A stretch of 64,000 nucleotides of DNA. Source: Azolla caroliniana. Lineage: Eukaryota; Polypodiophyta. The stretch lies in NCBI GenBank assembly GCA_043228905.1, contig JBHGNT010000009.1:9424001-9488000 (forward strand), given 5' to 3'. Both the position numbers and the translations under genes were made by a program. Below are positions 52,309 to 63,226 of this stretch, piece by piece. The notes under the pieces are model-generated. The model was not told where the DNA came from. It made no database searches and was given only the letters and a program-made list of their open reading frames with translations. The first letter of the stretch is position 1. Every line of letters begins with the position of its first letter.

Positions 52309-53453
52309 TCTTCATCTAATTGACTAAGGATTTCAAATTTATTTGAGATACTTGGGCTATTAGTACTATGAATACTATCTGACACTCTATTAGTACTATT
52401 ACTACTATCAGACACTCCGAAGGGAAGAATTGACTCAGGTTTAGTACAGGCGACAATTTGATTTACCTGTCTTCTTGGCCTATGGGGACAATTGATGGCG
52501 ATATGTCCTGGTCCACCGCAATAAAGGCATAATCGATTGGCACGTCGTCGTTGCTTTTCTTCTTCCGATAACGGGCCGCGTCGACGCATGGTATCGATCT
52601 CCATCGGTGTCGAAGTATTTGCTTGAGGTATGTCTCGTGCAAACGGTTTAGCCGCGACTGCGGCGTAAGTGGGCTCTGGCCTAGAGCGTGGTATCTGTAA
52701 TTGACGTTCTGAACGTCGTTCAAAAAGGCGGTTGTCACATCGAACTGCTCGACTGATTGCCTCCGTAAGAGACTTTGGTTCTTCGGGGAAAGTTAGAAGT
52801 AGATCTTTGACATCGTTTCGCAAGCCATAGCGAAACTGCTCCATTAGTGCTTGATCATCCCAGGGTATATCTGAAGCAAGTAGGCAGAAATCCGCCGCGT
52901 AGGCAGAGGCTGGACGATCGCCTTGACGCAATCGCCGGATCTTGTTGATCGCCGTCCTGATGCTGTCGGTGTCTCCAAAGCAGGCTTTAAACTCACCAAT
53001 AAAATCTTCAAAGTTATTAAGCAAGGGCGATTGTTTTTCTAGAAGCGGAGCGAACCATGCCAAGGCTGAGCCGCTAAGTAGCGTGCCTATTAGGCCGACT
53101 CGAGATGCATCAGTGGGATATCGGGAAGGATGCATCTGGATGACTAAGCGTACCTGATTAAGGAATCCCCGAAATTGCGAACGCGTTCCATCAAATTTCA
53201 CAGGAAGTCCAATCTTGGGCTCTTTATGAAATCCTTGGGGACTGGATCCTTGTTGTTGCAACGCTGCTTCGAGTTGTTGTACCCGTAACGCTAACTCCCC
53301 ATGTTGTTGTTGCGTTTGTTGTTTTTCTAGAGCGATTTGTTGCAGATCCCCTATCAGCCGTTGGTTTTCTTGTTCCAAGGCAACAAACTTTTCTTTTAGG
53401 CACTGTAGCTCGGAGAAAACGGATTGGTATTCTTGGGCGCTAACAGTAGCCAT
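52296..53453 (-). CDS. gag: chromovirus F gag
   Basis: 385 codons from ATG 53453, intact. Residues about 15-70 are a Gln-rich coiled coil ('[20 protein letters not shown]', '[15 protein letters not shown]'). About 80-230 is a retrotransposon capsid domain ('[20 protein letters not shown]', '[16 protein letters not shown]', '[20 protein letters not shown]'). The CCHC knuckle is at 309-322 ([14 protein letters not shown]). The last codons (…LNDstop) overlap the slippery heptamer. The leader between the LTR and the ATG is only 69 nt. It forms the particle around element RNA. Confidence 0.93.
   Translation of the reverse strand: MATVSAQEYQSVFSELQCLKEKFVALEQENQRLIGDLQQIALEKQQTQQQHGELALRVQQLEAALQQQGSSPQGFHKEPKIGLPVKFDGTRSQFRGFLNQVRLVIQMHPSRYPTDASRVGLIGTLLSGSALAWFAPLLEKQSPLLNNFEDFIGEFKACFGDTDSIRTAINKIRRLRQGDRPASAYAADFCLLASDIPWDDQALMEQFRYGLRNDVKDLLLTFPEEPKSLTEAISRAVRCDNRLFERRSERQLQIPRSRPEPTYAAVAAKPFARDIPQANTSTPMEIDTMRRRGPLSEEEKQRRRANRLCLYCGGPGHIAINCPHRPRRQVNQIVACTKPESILPFGVSDSSNSTNRVSDSIHSTNSPSISNKFEILSQLDEELND
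52302..52308 (-). promoter_or_regulatory. candidate -1 ribosomal frameshift site (GTTAAAC), chromovirus F
   Basis: Gag codons GAG TTA AAC GAT TGA; one-base back-slip gives GTT AAA CGA TTG AGT, which is the pol frame. GTTAAAC fits the X-XXY-YYZ form in the two slipping positions TTA AAC to GTT AAA (G at first position) and is a known slippery type. The same site is conserved in E. A downstream stem was not identified with confidence. Confidence 0.65.
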
Positions 53454-53508
53454 AGTATAGGGGAAAGGGTAGGAGGATGAGGGAGAGTGACAAGTAGGCT
53501 AGAGGAAA

Positions 53509-53522
53509 AAATTGGTTCAAAC
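53509..53522 (-). promoter_or_regulatory. self-complementary primer-binding site of chromovirus F
   Basis: Two bases after the LTR the minus strand reads TTGAACCAATTT (53520-53509). It does not match the initiator-Met site used by ordinary plant chromoviruses. Its exact complement AAATTGGTTCAA starts 33 nt after the first T of the LTR TATA box, i.e. at the expected first transcribed bases. This is the arrangement of Tf1/sushi self-primed elements. Confidence 0.65.
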
Positions 53523-53952
53523 TGTCAGGAATAGTACTAAAACAGAGATGGAATTAGTACTAAGAAGAGTAGTACTATTAGTACTAAGAGGACGGGACTG
53601 CGTAAGATTCCCGAGAGAGAGGAAGTGAGAAGAGGAGAGAGAGAGAGAAAATAGGATGATGACAGCAGCTCTTATATTATATGAAAGATAAGTACAAATC
53701 GACTAAGAGGCTTAAGACTGGTGTTGAACCAATTTGGTTCAACATAATGCTTAGTGCCTTCTTTTATAGTGTTCTCAGGAATAATCCTGAAGCTTCTAGA
53801 ATGTTCCAGAGAAATCTGGAATATACATTACTTTCTTATAATAAAACATAAATGAAAATAATATTCTATGAATTACAATAGATGGTGAGATGGTTAAGAG
53901 CTCGACCCATATACCATAAGGTCATGGGTTCGAGTCTTGCCATCTCATGACA
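53523..53952 (-). repeat. 5' LTR of chromovirus F
   Basis: Identical by eye to 48285-48714, including the heat-shock array (53789-53821), TATA box, palindrome and tRNA-like segment (53879-53946). Right flank agcac. Confidence 0.95.
53789..53821. promoter_or_regulatory. heat-shock-element array in 5' LTR F
   Basis: Same as 48551-48583: GAA-TTC-GAA-TTC and degenerate units in 5-bp phase, upstream of the promoter that would drive the full-length RNA. Confidence 0.65.
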
Positions 53953-54115
53953 AGCACGTCATTTGGTGGTCATGCATTAGCCTGTTTAAGGTGGGGATAT
54001 CGTGTGATGTTATGTATACATACAACTTTACAAGATTATCTATAACATTTTATTATAGCATTGAAGTATATAATAAAGGTCATTGGTTTAAGTCCCTATA
54101 TGATTATCTTATGAT

Positions 54116-54146
<31 letters not shown>

Positions 54147-54180
54147 GATATATAGATATATATATAGATATGCAATTTTG

Positions 54181-55470
54181 TATAAATGTTCATGATAGTC
54201 TTTACACCACATTGCAGAATAGCCACACATGATCGTCAACTTGAAACTTTTGTGTCTATAGTGAGGAATCAAGTCGATCAAGATCCACACCCAAAGCTCT
54301 AATCCTTGGTCTTACTCCCAGTCCCATCTTTGCTCAAAAGAATGTTTTATTTTCATGAATCTATTGATCGATTTTTATAGCTTCAAGTTCCATCAATAAA
54401 AGTAAAATTGATACAATTGACTATCATCTCCGATCTATGACGAGATACTTTGAAGGAAAAAATCATATTCATAAGTTTCCAAGATGAAGGGCTTGTATTC
54501 ATCAACATGAAGTGAAATGGGAATATATTTAAACACTCATTTCACGCTTTAAACACCTCATTTACATTTGAGGTCCACAAACAGTTCTTTCTTTGTTTAA
54601 GTTGTAAGAAACAATTTAATCTTAGTGAAGATAGGTCCAAATAGCTTCAAAACATCTCATTTGCCATATGTTGAAAGTTTATTGGCATGTACATGAGACT
54701 GAAAGGTAATTTTCCATTCATCCCTTGGATGACCTTAAACAAGGTTGTATGCACCTCAAACATCTAGCTTTTGTGAATTATTTGGATTAAAAAGACTAAA
54801 AGGCAGTTTTCCGTTCATCCCTTGGATGAAATTAGACGAGGTTTTATGCCTCTCAAAGACTAACTTTGTGAAGTATTTGGATTCATGAAACTAAACTATA
54901 GTTTTCCAATCATCCCTTGGATGAATTCAAACAAGGTTGTTTGCACCTCGAAGATCTAGCTTTGTGAAGTTTTGAGGTTAATGGCATAGCATGTCTCTTT
55001 AGAAAGGTGACCTTGTTCAATTCTCAAAAAACCATGACCAAACAAAGAACCTTCCAACTTTTCACAAAGAACATGATTGCACCCATAAGGAACCTTGAAT
55101 ACCAAATGAATCCATTATTCTGCAAAATCTTACCAATATATCCTAGAAGAACTCCAAGCCCTCATGGGGTACCCATGGCAACTCTTTCCGTTGTGTAAAT
55201 TGATATAACAATCATAAGGTGAATTCTTCAAGCACCTTAGGCACATGTGTTGGATTTAGTTCCTCGTTTTATTTGACTTTCCTTGTCCAATTTCTCTTGT
55301 CTAAATACTCCCAATCAAATCAACTCATCCTCTTCCATCAATCCCCTCATATGCCCTTATCTAATCGTCCAATCTCCCATGGTCCACTCATTCCTTCATT
55401 CGTACATTCACACATCATCCCATTTGATCTTCTAATGTTCATGAGGGGTTTTGTCAATTAATCAAACTGC
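54181..55470 (-). pseudogene. degraded chromovirus pol (J)
   Basis: No open frame survives, but the plus strand aligns by eye with the pol of E in order: the integrase end/GPY region near 54200-54300, an RNase H stretch (54370-54500, similar to 13730-13860), then RT, and the protease-RT linker near 55100-55240. At 54700-54975 the RT motif region occurs three times in tandem ('ttccattcatcccttggatga', 'ttccgttcatcccttggatg', 'ttccaatcatcccttggatg'; relative E: 'ttccattcatcccccggatg'). The 53953-54180 spacer holds only microsatellites. Confidence 0.5.
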
Positions 55471-55791
55471 ATAGGGACAAAAATTTCATGGTTATGCTTT
55501 TAAACATATAAGAAGTCAGTGCTAAAGACTTTATCTACAATTGCTTTCTCACATATGTTCAAAGAAATTATATTAAGGAGAAAATGAGAGAATTCAACTT
55601 GAATATACACAATGCAAAGCTCCCAACCAAGCACACATGCGAGATCATACCTAGTGAAGATGTTTGAAAAAACAAGATTAAATAGAATGTCTAATGCACC
55701 AAATGCTTAAATGTATGTGACAGCACTCAAATGAGCAATCTCACAACTAAGAGCTATGATTACAACATGCAAAAAACATTAACATTTCTAG
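55471..55791. other. spacer without recognisable features
   Basis: AT-rich sequence between the degraded pol J and the LINE tail. No coding, repeat or promoter signal was recognised. Confidence 0.5.
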
Positions 55792-57313
55792 ATGATTATG
55801 ATGAAAAGAGATTTTAATGTTTCTAGGAGATTTTTTATAGGTATTTTGAGGGCATGGAAGGACATCAGAGAGGCTCTTCTATTTCAACTGCCATCAACAA
55901 AAGCCCAGTTTCTAAGGCAACCATTTCTAGCGAATCCTTTGTTTACTGATAGCTCTAGTTGTGTTTTAGGTATTAGGCCGCATTTATCATGGGGGAAAAT
56001 GGACTCAGGACCAGCTACTAGGGAGCGGTTTCAATTTCTCTCGAATGAGGACAAACAACAATTCTTGTCTTCATTACGTGGGGGATGTTTGATGTCCATT
56101 CACATTCAGCGGGCTTTTCAGAATCGTCAAAGGAAAATTAACTTACATAATAATTATACATGGCACAATCTTTTCTCTCCTTTGGGCATTTTAATAGGTG
56201 TCAATGCATACACTAACGAGGGTAGAAAAAGATTTTATGAGGTTGGAGAAGCTGGTCTCTTATATTTAGTGGAAGACGAAGCTGAAGTTATGCAACTAGC
56301 AACTGAAGGGTCATTGCTAGGTTAGACAAGAAGATTTTCTTAGATCCTAACCCTTTTTTAGCAGACCATGCACGACAATTGTGGGCATTTCAAAGTAAGC
56401 CGATGGAACACCTTAAATGGGATCCGGCTGATTATGCATGGCGGTTAGCTGGAAGGTCCTCAACAAATGAACAAGAAAGTAGGACTCTCCCTTTTTTCTA
56501 GAATTTTGTGTCCTATGGGAGACGCTTCTTGTTGCAATGGCATTGTGTAAGTCCTGCTGCACAAAAGCATTGGGAGTCATGTGCAATATCCTCTCAATAT
56601 GTAGCGGCTTACTAGAAACATTTATGGGCTCTACCATGTCTGCGGAGAGCCATTTCTTTTAAGTGGTTATTACTTCATTATGCCTTACCTGTAGGTTTTC
56701 ATCTAAAAGGACAAGTTGATGATCGTCATTGTGTGTGTTGCCAATTACAGGAGGAGACTTTGAAACATTTGTTCTAGACTTGTATTGCAGCTCAAAATTA
56801 TTGGGGAAGAATATTGAGGATGTTTTCATGTACATATAGAGGAGCGATTTTTACATGGGGGCTATTTTTTGGGGGTCTTTGAATCTGCAGGTATCCATGT
56901 ACGAAGGGCAACAAGGTGTAGAAGCATTGCGTGTATCAGAGAATAGAATTGAAGTGGTTTTCCCGAACATTGCGGGTGGTAAATATTTTAAAAAGGCTTT
57001 TATTTGGAATATTGTTTCGATTAATGCTTTATGGGTGTGGTGGAAGTGTCGGTGCAACAAGAAATATGAAGGTATCGAGTATAATGTGGTGGATATGATA
57101 AAGATGTTCTGGGACAACTTGATACACACAGGTAGGGGAGAGCATGATAATATCAGAGGAACAACAGAAAAGGTGCATAAGAAAAGAAGAAAATTTAGAC
57201 AAATATGGTGGCCAATACCTCTATGGTTGGATGGGACACTTGAAAATAGTTGGAATTATGTGCCTCCACGATGGTTGTTTCCTCCACCTAGTCGTTTCTT
57301 ATTTCATTCTTAA
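55792..57313 (+). pseudogene. LINE (non-LTR retrotransposon) C-terminal fragment
   Basis: Pieces separated by stops read like the region after RT in plant L1-type LINEs: 'FNVSRRFFIGILRAWKDI', 'RPHLSWGKMDSGPATRERF', then (about 56630-56790) a zinc-binding RT-associated domain, 'FKWLLLHYALPVGFHLKGQV' followed by 'CVCCQLQEETLKHLF'. 56855-57313 then carries 'FIWNIVSINALWVWWKCRCN' and ends 'PPPSRFLFHS'. No polymerase core and no clear poly-A tail or target duplication were seen, so it is 5'-truncated and old. Confidence 0.6.
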
Positions 57314-57459
57314 GTTGGGATGAAATATACTTCCTTCACATGAGAACATAACTTTTTGAATTTTTTGTGTTTGAGAAGGAAGTTGATATGTTGGGGTTCA
57401 TTGGCGATAGAGAGATTATTGATGTGGATTGAAGGAAGTTCATTTTTTGTTTTTGTCAG

Positions 57460-58260
57460 GATCAGTGATGATGTTGTAGGGGCTGAAGCGTTATCATGAG
57501 AAGGTGAGGAACTTTTTAGACTCATTTTTTGATGTCTGTACAGGATGTTAATGCTAATTGGCGACATGGCAAGATGGTTGGCCAAATGTTAATGTGGATT
57601 GAATGAAGAAGATTTTATGTTGTTCATTAGGATGAGTGATGATGACGGTAGAGATTGAAGCATAGTGCTATGTTGAGAGGATGAGTGAGGATGGTGTGGA
57701 GGCCGAAGCAAATCATGAGGGAAGGAGGAAATATTTTAGACTCATTTTGTTGTTATTTGTACAGGAATTTAGTGGTAATCAACAAGATGGTTGATGTGGA
57801 CTGAATGAAGAAAAAATTTTATGTGATAAGGATGAGTGAAGATGGTGGGGGGGTTGAAGTCGACTACCATGAGTAGGTGAGGACACTTTTTAGACTCTTT
57901 TTTTGTTGTCAATACAGGATTTTGGTGGGCATCGACGACATGCCAAGATGGTCGGCGAGATCGAGATGTTGATGTGGACTGAATGAAGAAGATTTTAGGT
58001 TTCTCGTTATGATGAGTGATGATGGTGTGGCGGTAGGGTTGAAGCATAGTAGCATGATGAGAGGATGAGTGATGACGGTGTGGGGGTCGAAGCAGATCAT
58101 GACGGGAGGAGGAAATAGTCTAGAGTCATTTTGTTGTTAGTTGTACAGGAACTTGGCGTTAATCGGTGAGATGGTTTGTGGACTGAATGAAGAATTTTTT
58201 GTGATAAGGATGAGTGAATATGGTGGGGGTGGGGGTTGAAGCATATTTTCTTGAGGTTAT
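57460..58260. repeat. compound tandem repeat, about 375-380 bp higher-order unit
   Basis: A block of the type 'gtacagga…ttagtgg…atcg' followed by 'gtggactgaatgaagaa' and 'gatgagtgatgatg' recurs. The word tacagga(t/a) is at about 57540, 57760, 57914 and 58143, i.e. steps of about 220, 154 and 229 bp. Copies 1 and 3, and 2 and 4, are more alike, giving a dimeric unit. Poly-G runs vary between copies. It abuts the first PPR fragment. Confidence 0.7.
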
Positions 58261-58263
58261 GAG

Positions 58264-59368
58264 GTGACTTTTTCATTCTATTGTCATAGGTACATCATTA
58301 GTTTGCTTAGAGCATGTGCCTTGGTATGGTCATTGAGAGATGGGTATGTTTTTCATGAACATGGGGTTCGGGATGAGATTGAAAAAGATGTCATGGTCGG
58401 TACTTCACTCGTCAATATGTATAGCAAATGTTGTGCTTTGGAAGAAGCTCCATCGACATTTGAAGATATGTGTGAGATGATTGTAGTCTCTTGGAATGCT
58501 TTAAGTGGAGCATATAGCAGCAACAAACAAGGGGGAAAAGAGGAAGCCCTTCATCTTTTTGTTCAATTGCAGCATTAAGGTGTAATGCCAGATGAGGTCA
58601 CTTTCATACAGATGTTTCATGCATGTGAAAACTCTCTAAAAGCTTCTCAAGAAGGAGAACACAAAACATGATGTAGTGAGCTTTCTAGGTGTTTTAACTA
58701 CGTGTGCAAATCTCACTTCATTAGATGACGGTAGAGAAACCCATGCACTTCTGGCAGAAATTGGTCTCGAATCGGAACTTTTTATCTTCAATTCACTTCT
58801 CAATATGTATGGGAAATGTAGATCTTTAGAGGTTGCTCATATAATTTTCCAGAAAACTGAGCAACGGAATCTAGTCACATGGAATGCAATAATCGCCACA
58901 TATGCTCAACGGGGCGATGCAAAGGAAACACTTCGGTTATTCCGACATATGCAGAAGGAAATGATCGCACCTGATCAAGTCACCTTTGTGAGCATATTTT
59001 CCGCATGCATTCATGAAGCCTAATTGGAAGAAGGCCTCAATTGGTTTGAGACAAGGGTTATAAATTTTCAAATCTTGTCAAGCATTCAACTCAATGGTTG
59101 TAGGATCGATCTTTTCGAATGATTTGGAAAGTTAGCTAAGGCAGAAGACCTTATTTTCAGCAGGCCTATAGTGCCTGATGCTCAAGTTTGGAACACTTTT
59201 CTTGGTGCATGCAAGGCACACAATGATGATATCAAAGGATTGTTTGCAATTAATCATGCCATGAACATGGAACCTGAAGATGCAGCACCTTACATTTCTC
59301 TGTCAAATATGTATGATGGAGGGAGATTGGATGTGAAGGGACCAAATAAAGTTCTGGTGAAAATGTGA
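58264..59368 (+). pseudogene. PPR protein pseudogene, part 1 (PLS-type)
   Basis: Three PPR-bearing stretches in separate frames. 58264-58578: 'VMVGTSLVNMYSKCCALEEA' and 'MIVVSWNALSGAY'. 58676-59023: 'VLTTCANLTSLDDGRETHAL', 'FNSLLNMYGKCRSLEVAHII', 'RNLVTWNAIIATYAQRGDAK', 'DQVTFVSIFSACIHEA'. 59171-59368: 'PDAQVWNTFLGACKAHND' and 'APYISLSNMYDGGRLDVKG', which is the E-domain region. PLS-type PPR proteins act in organelle RNA editing. Stops and frameshifts rule out function, and no DYW end is visible. Confidence 0.75.
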
Positions 59369-59940
59369 ACATTGTTCTGGATGTGAAAAGTCTGATTCAT
59401 GAAGTTAAAGTTTGTTTATGCGGAGACATTTCTGGAATCTATTTACATGAAATATCTAGTGTGCTAGAATTCTGGTTTTTTATTTGCCACAATTAGTTTT
59501 GTTCTTGTCTCAAGCACATTTGAAAACCAAAAGAGTACTAGTTTCATAACTTCAAATGGTTGTGTTCTTAAAAGCGATGTCGAAGGCGATGTTGAAGGAA
59601 AATCATATTGTTTGTGAATAAGGTAAACTACAATTGTGATGGGCTCACTATGTTTGAAAACTAAAGCATTTGACAGGGAAGGGTATGCTAAGGTGTCCCA
59701 GAAAAGAAATTTGATGCAATGCAATGTGATGTTAACAAGGCGAGGTCAGACTGTGATTTGAATACTGAATCCTTACCACATTACTACAGTGAAAGATGCA
59801 AGACCATATACTTAAGGAGCAATTTGACATTGAATTTTTCTACCAAATTGTGAGGGTTAAAAATGCAGGACCATGTACTCAAGCAGCAACTTGAAAATTG
59901 AATCCTACTACCAAATTGCAATATTCAACTATGCATCATC
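59369..59940. other. spacer between PPR fragments
   Basis: AT-rich, no coding sequence recognised. Two related stretches ('gcaagaccatatacttaagg', about 59790, and 'gcaggaccatgtactcaagc', about 59865) suggest a degenerate local duplication. Confidence 0.45.
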
Positions 59941-60446
59941 TTGGATGTGCTCATTGGAAGCATTCTAGTTTATATGAATGCAACATGTGGAAGTTTATCA
60001 AATGCATATAAACTGTTTGATGGGCTAAGAGTTAAAATTGTAGTTTCTTGGTCTATTGTTATTGCAAGGTATCAAGAACATGGAAATGATGAGAAAGCTC
60101 TTCATCTATATGACAACATGAGGGAGGAAGGCATACAAGCTAATGGATTGATATTTGTCGCGGTCCTTAAAGCTTGTGCAAATCTAGAGGCCCTAGAGAA
60201 AGGGAAATTAACACGTGCCGTTTTAAAAAAGATTGGGCTTCCATCAATAGATTTGTTGCAAGTATACTTGACATGTACAGAAAATGTGGTAGATTAGATG
60301 ATGCTCGAACTATGGTTGAAAATTTGTTTGTTAAGGATGTTGTGGCTTGGCCTACATTAATTTCAGGTCTCACTTCATATGGATGTGGAGATGAAGCATT
60401 AACTGTTTACGTAAAGATGAAGAATCATGGAACAAGGTCAAACTAA
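59941..60446 (+). pseudogene. PPR protein pseudogene, part 2
   Basis: First frame: 'IGSILVYMNATCGSLSNAYK', 'KIVVSWSIVIARYQEHGNDE', 'LIFVAVLKACANLEALEKGK'. After a frameshift near 60220 it continues in the next frame: 'FVASILDMYRKCGRLDDART', 'KDVVAWPTLISGLTSYGCGD', to 60446. The two are successive 35-residue PPR units. The reading then runs towards 'LLKA' and is cut by the insertion at about 60475. Confidence 0.72.
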
Positions 60447-60472
60447 GTCATGCTAGTGAACCTTCTTAAAGC

Positions 60473-61299
60473 ATGGTTGTTTACGTACCCGTATTTAACG
60501 TTTAAATACGTATAGTACCTCATAATTTGTATAGTACGTACTATACCTCAATGTTGTTAAGTCACATATCCTGTACATTTGTGCAATACAGTATTTAACG
60601 TACATTTGAAAAAACAGGTATAATACGTATTTATAAAAAAATGTAAGTAAAACCCCTACAAAAAAAGCAAAAGAAAAAAAAATAGTGAAAAAGAAGCAAA
60701 AAGAAGAGATGATGAAGAAGAAAAAGAAAAAGAGAGAGAAAAGAAGACAGAAACCTGTCTTGACTCTGAGTGTGATAATCACAGAAGATAGATGATGATG
60801 ATGATGATGATGATGATTATGACAGAAAAGAAGACAAAAACCTATCCCGAGTGTGATAATTGTAGACGGTTCCTCAATCTATGAAGGCATAATCATAAAT
60901 AATTACAATTTGAAGTAGAACGTCGTGATACACACTTACACTGATGTATAGAATAAGTGAATGTCGACATCCATATCATAAGTATTTTCGGATGCGAAAT
61001 GTTCAAATGTCTTAAGTATATGCATATTAGGATGTAGAACTATAATGTACATCACAAATTTGTGTAAACATAGATGCTTTTTACAATATTACAAATATGT
61101 TTTAGAAAGGTAATAATTTTCAAATGCTAGAAGTATTTAACGTACTATAAGTAAAATACGTATTTTATGTATTTTATAAGTATTTAACATATTAAAAAAC
61201 GTCTTTAACGTATTTTTAAATTGGGAGGTACAATATGCGTATTAATAATTTATATACGTATGGTTTCCGTACTGTATCTAACATACCTAACAACCTTGA
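60473..61299. mobile_element. MITE-like insertion within the PPR pseudogene
   Basis: About 825 bp of AT-rich, non-coding DNA starts 'ggttgtttacgtacccgtat' and ends 'acatacctaacaacc', giving GGTTGTT at both ends in inverted orientation. Inside, 'tatttaacgt' and 'acgtatt' words recur on both strands, along with a GAT microsatellite (60792-60816). The PPR reading 'LLKA' to its left and 'KIIHF'-like text to its right fit one PPR unit interrupted here. Superfamily and target duplication are not determined. Confidence 0.45.
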
Positions 61300-61329
61300 C
61301 TTGAGCACAAGAGCACTAGATAGTGGCAA

Positions 61330-61645
61330 AATCATCCATTTGAGGTTGTGGAGCTAGACTTTGAGGTGGGCCCAACACTTGGAAATACTCTTGTTGATAG
61401 CCTACAGGTATGCAAAAGTTAGTAGTCTTGAGGATGCCTACAAGATGTTTGATCATCTTTTCTTAAAAGATATTGTATCTTGGAACACCATGATCGGTGG
61501 CTATCTAGATAATGGGTACAATTGTAGAGCTTTGGAATTATCAAAAAGGTTGGAGAAAGAGAGCATAATGCTTGGAGTAATATATCTGGATAATATGTTG
61601 TTGGGAAGGATAGTCACTTCCTTTCCATCAATTTGTATTTTGTAG
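61330..61645 (+). pseudogene. PPR protein pseudogene, part 3
   Basis: After the insertion: 'VSSLEDAYKMFDHLFLKDIV' and 'SWNTMIGGYLDNGYNCRALE', one PPR unit, then loss of similarity ('IMLGVIYLDNMLLGRIV' is not PPR-like). It is most simply the continuation of part 2. Confidence 0.65.
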
Positions 61646-63226
61646 CTGATATGTTTTCAAAACAAATGGAAGGATATGTTTTTTTGGAAAAAAAGGGAGA
61701 TATATAGATATTTCTTTAACATCCAAGGGAAATCAATTACGATCAATGAGACAGGCTTAGCCTAGCCCATGGCAAGGATTGAACTTGGGTTCTCTCAATT
61801 TTATGACTTGGAGGTTATGGTGTGAACTTCCAAGGCAACAAATAGAGAAAAAAAATTACCACCAATCTATTGCAACTAACAAAAATTCAAGTTGTGTAGC
61901 ATGAAACCTAGTCCATAGAGTCTTGATCAAATTCATGAAGATGATGAATGGACACCATTGTTTCATGACTCAATTAACATAATTAGTGAGGATAATGGGA
62001 CAGATAAAGATGTGGATATGATGTGTAAACATTTAATTATGCAATGATTATTTCTATGGATGACAAATAATGGTGTAGTTTGTCGTTTTGACCTCAAATG
62101 TGAACCTCAAAGATATTATCATATATATATATATAGGATATTGGTTCATGTCTATAAATACTTGATAGCAAGTTCATACAAGTTATGTTAGTTAAACCTT
62201 GGTGTTTTTTGAGAAGACAATTTTAAATATAAAAGTCAAAGTTGGACTAAATCTAGATAAAACTTAACCATCCCACCGATATACATCAATATACTTGTAT
62301 TACAATGGGGGATGAATAAAGGATATTCTATCAAAACGGTTTTATATGATCATCAATCCAATTTGGACTAAATCTAGATAAAACTTAGACCGTATCATCC
62401 CATAAATATACTTGTATTACAATGGGGGATGACTAAAATATATTGCATCAAAACGGTATTATATGATCATCAATCAAAAGATCTTCACGAAGAGAGTCGA
62501 CAGACTTTCAAATAGCTCAATATTGTGGTGTGAGGGCCATGGTAAAGAATACAATCAAAAGCAATTCAAAATACATAACCTATTAATTATCCTGCTAACA
62601 AAATACATGTACCATAATCATCAAAGACATAATATTCTATGGAAATCAATCACATGAAATTATCTCTCACTAGCTTTACTAATGCAGTGAGAGTGAGTCC
62701 ATTGGTGTCATCAATAATCCTTCACACCAATACTCTTCAGAACACCCGGGCCTGTGGTTTTTATGTATTTTAATGCTCCGGACTACAACTTTACATAGAA
62801 CAGTGTGAGTGCTTTCGTTTTCAATTGATTTTTTTCTTGATCCATTTATTTTTCCCCTTCTTTTAGTCAAGAAGAATAGTTAACCTTGTTCACCATCACA
62901 ACCGTCTCCGTCTCACTATGTAATCAACACGTGTTGGAGGGGTACGGTGAGATGGTTTTTTTCTTTTTAATTCGAGAAAATCCTTCCCGATTTCAGCAAC
63001 CTGCCACTCGATAACGTTGTTCTTGAATATTGAATGAGCGCATTGTTACGTAGAGATAACATTATAGTTATACATGTTTAAAGAGAGAAAGGTTTGCTGC
63101 TACTTACATGGAGAGAAGAATTTCCATTGAGAGAATGAAATGAACAAGATGTTCTATTCATATTCCAAAACCTCAAAAAGAAAAGAGAGAACAAAACATT
63201 AACAAAGATAGCAGTTAGCTACATCA
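61646..63226. other. intergenic DNA with a tandem duplication, no gene recognised
   Basis: An antisense B-box-like word (ggattgaacttgggttc) is at about 61770. A 121-bp tandem duplication (units from about 62242 and 62363; both contain 'ttggactaaatctagataaa' and 'ttgtattacaatgggggatg') is clear. 62650-63226 is AT-rich and would be the 3' flank of the minus-strand gene at 63227; no clear poly-A signal was fixed. Confidence 0.6.

Larger units (their letters stand above)
48285..53952 (-). mobile_element. Ty3/gypsy chromovirus F, recent and nearly intact, 5.7 kb
   Basis: Two 430-bp LTRs (48285-48714, 53523-53952) are identical by eye. The perfect 5-bp duplication agcac flanks the element (48280-48284, 53953-53957). 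Order in minus direction: LTR, self-complementary primer site, gag (53453-52296), pol in -1 frame (52308-48726), purine tract (AAGGGGGAGATAG), LTR. A single extra base in a homopolymer (about 51335) breaks pol; otherwise all catalytic motifs are present. Together with E it defines one family. Confidence 0.95.

Noticed and set aside
55007-55461. Small plus-strand ORFs with Pro/Ser-rich text
   Set aside because: They fall within the degraded minus-strand chromovirus pol J and have no domain.
60495-60782. Phe-rich membrane-like ORF on the minus strand
   Set aside because: A-rich plus-strand run inside the MITE-like insertion; composition artefact.
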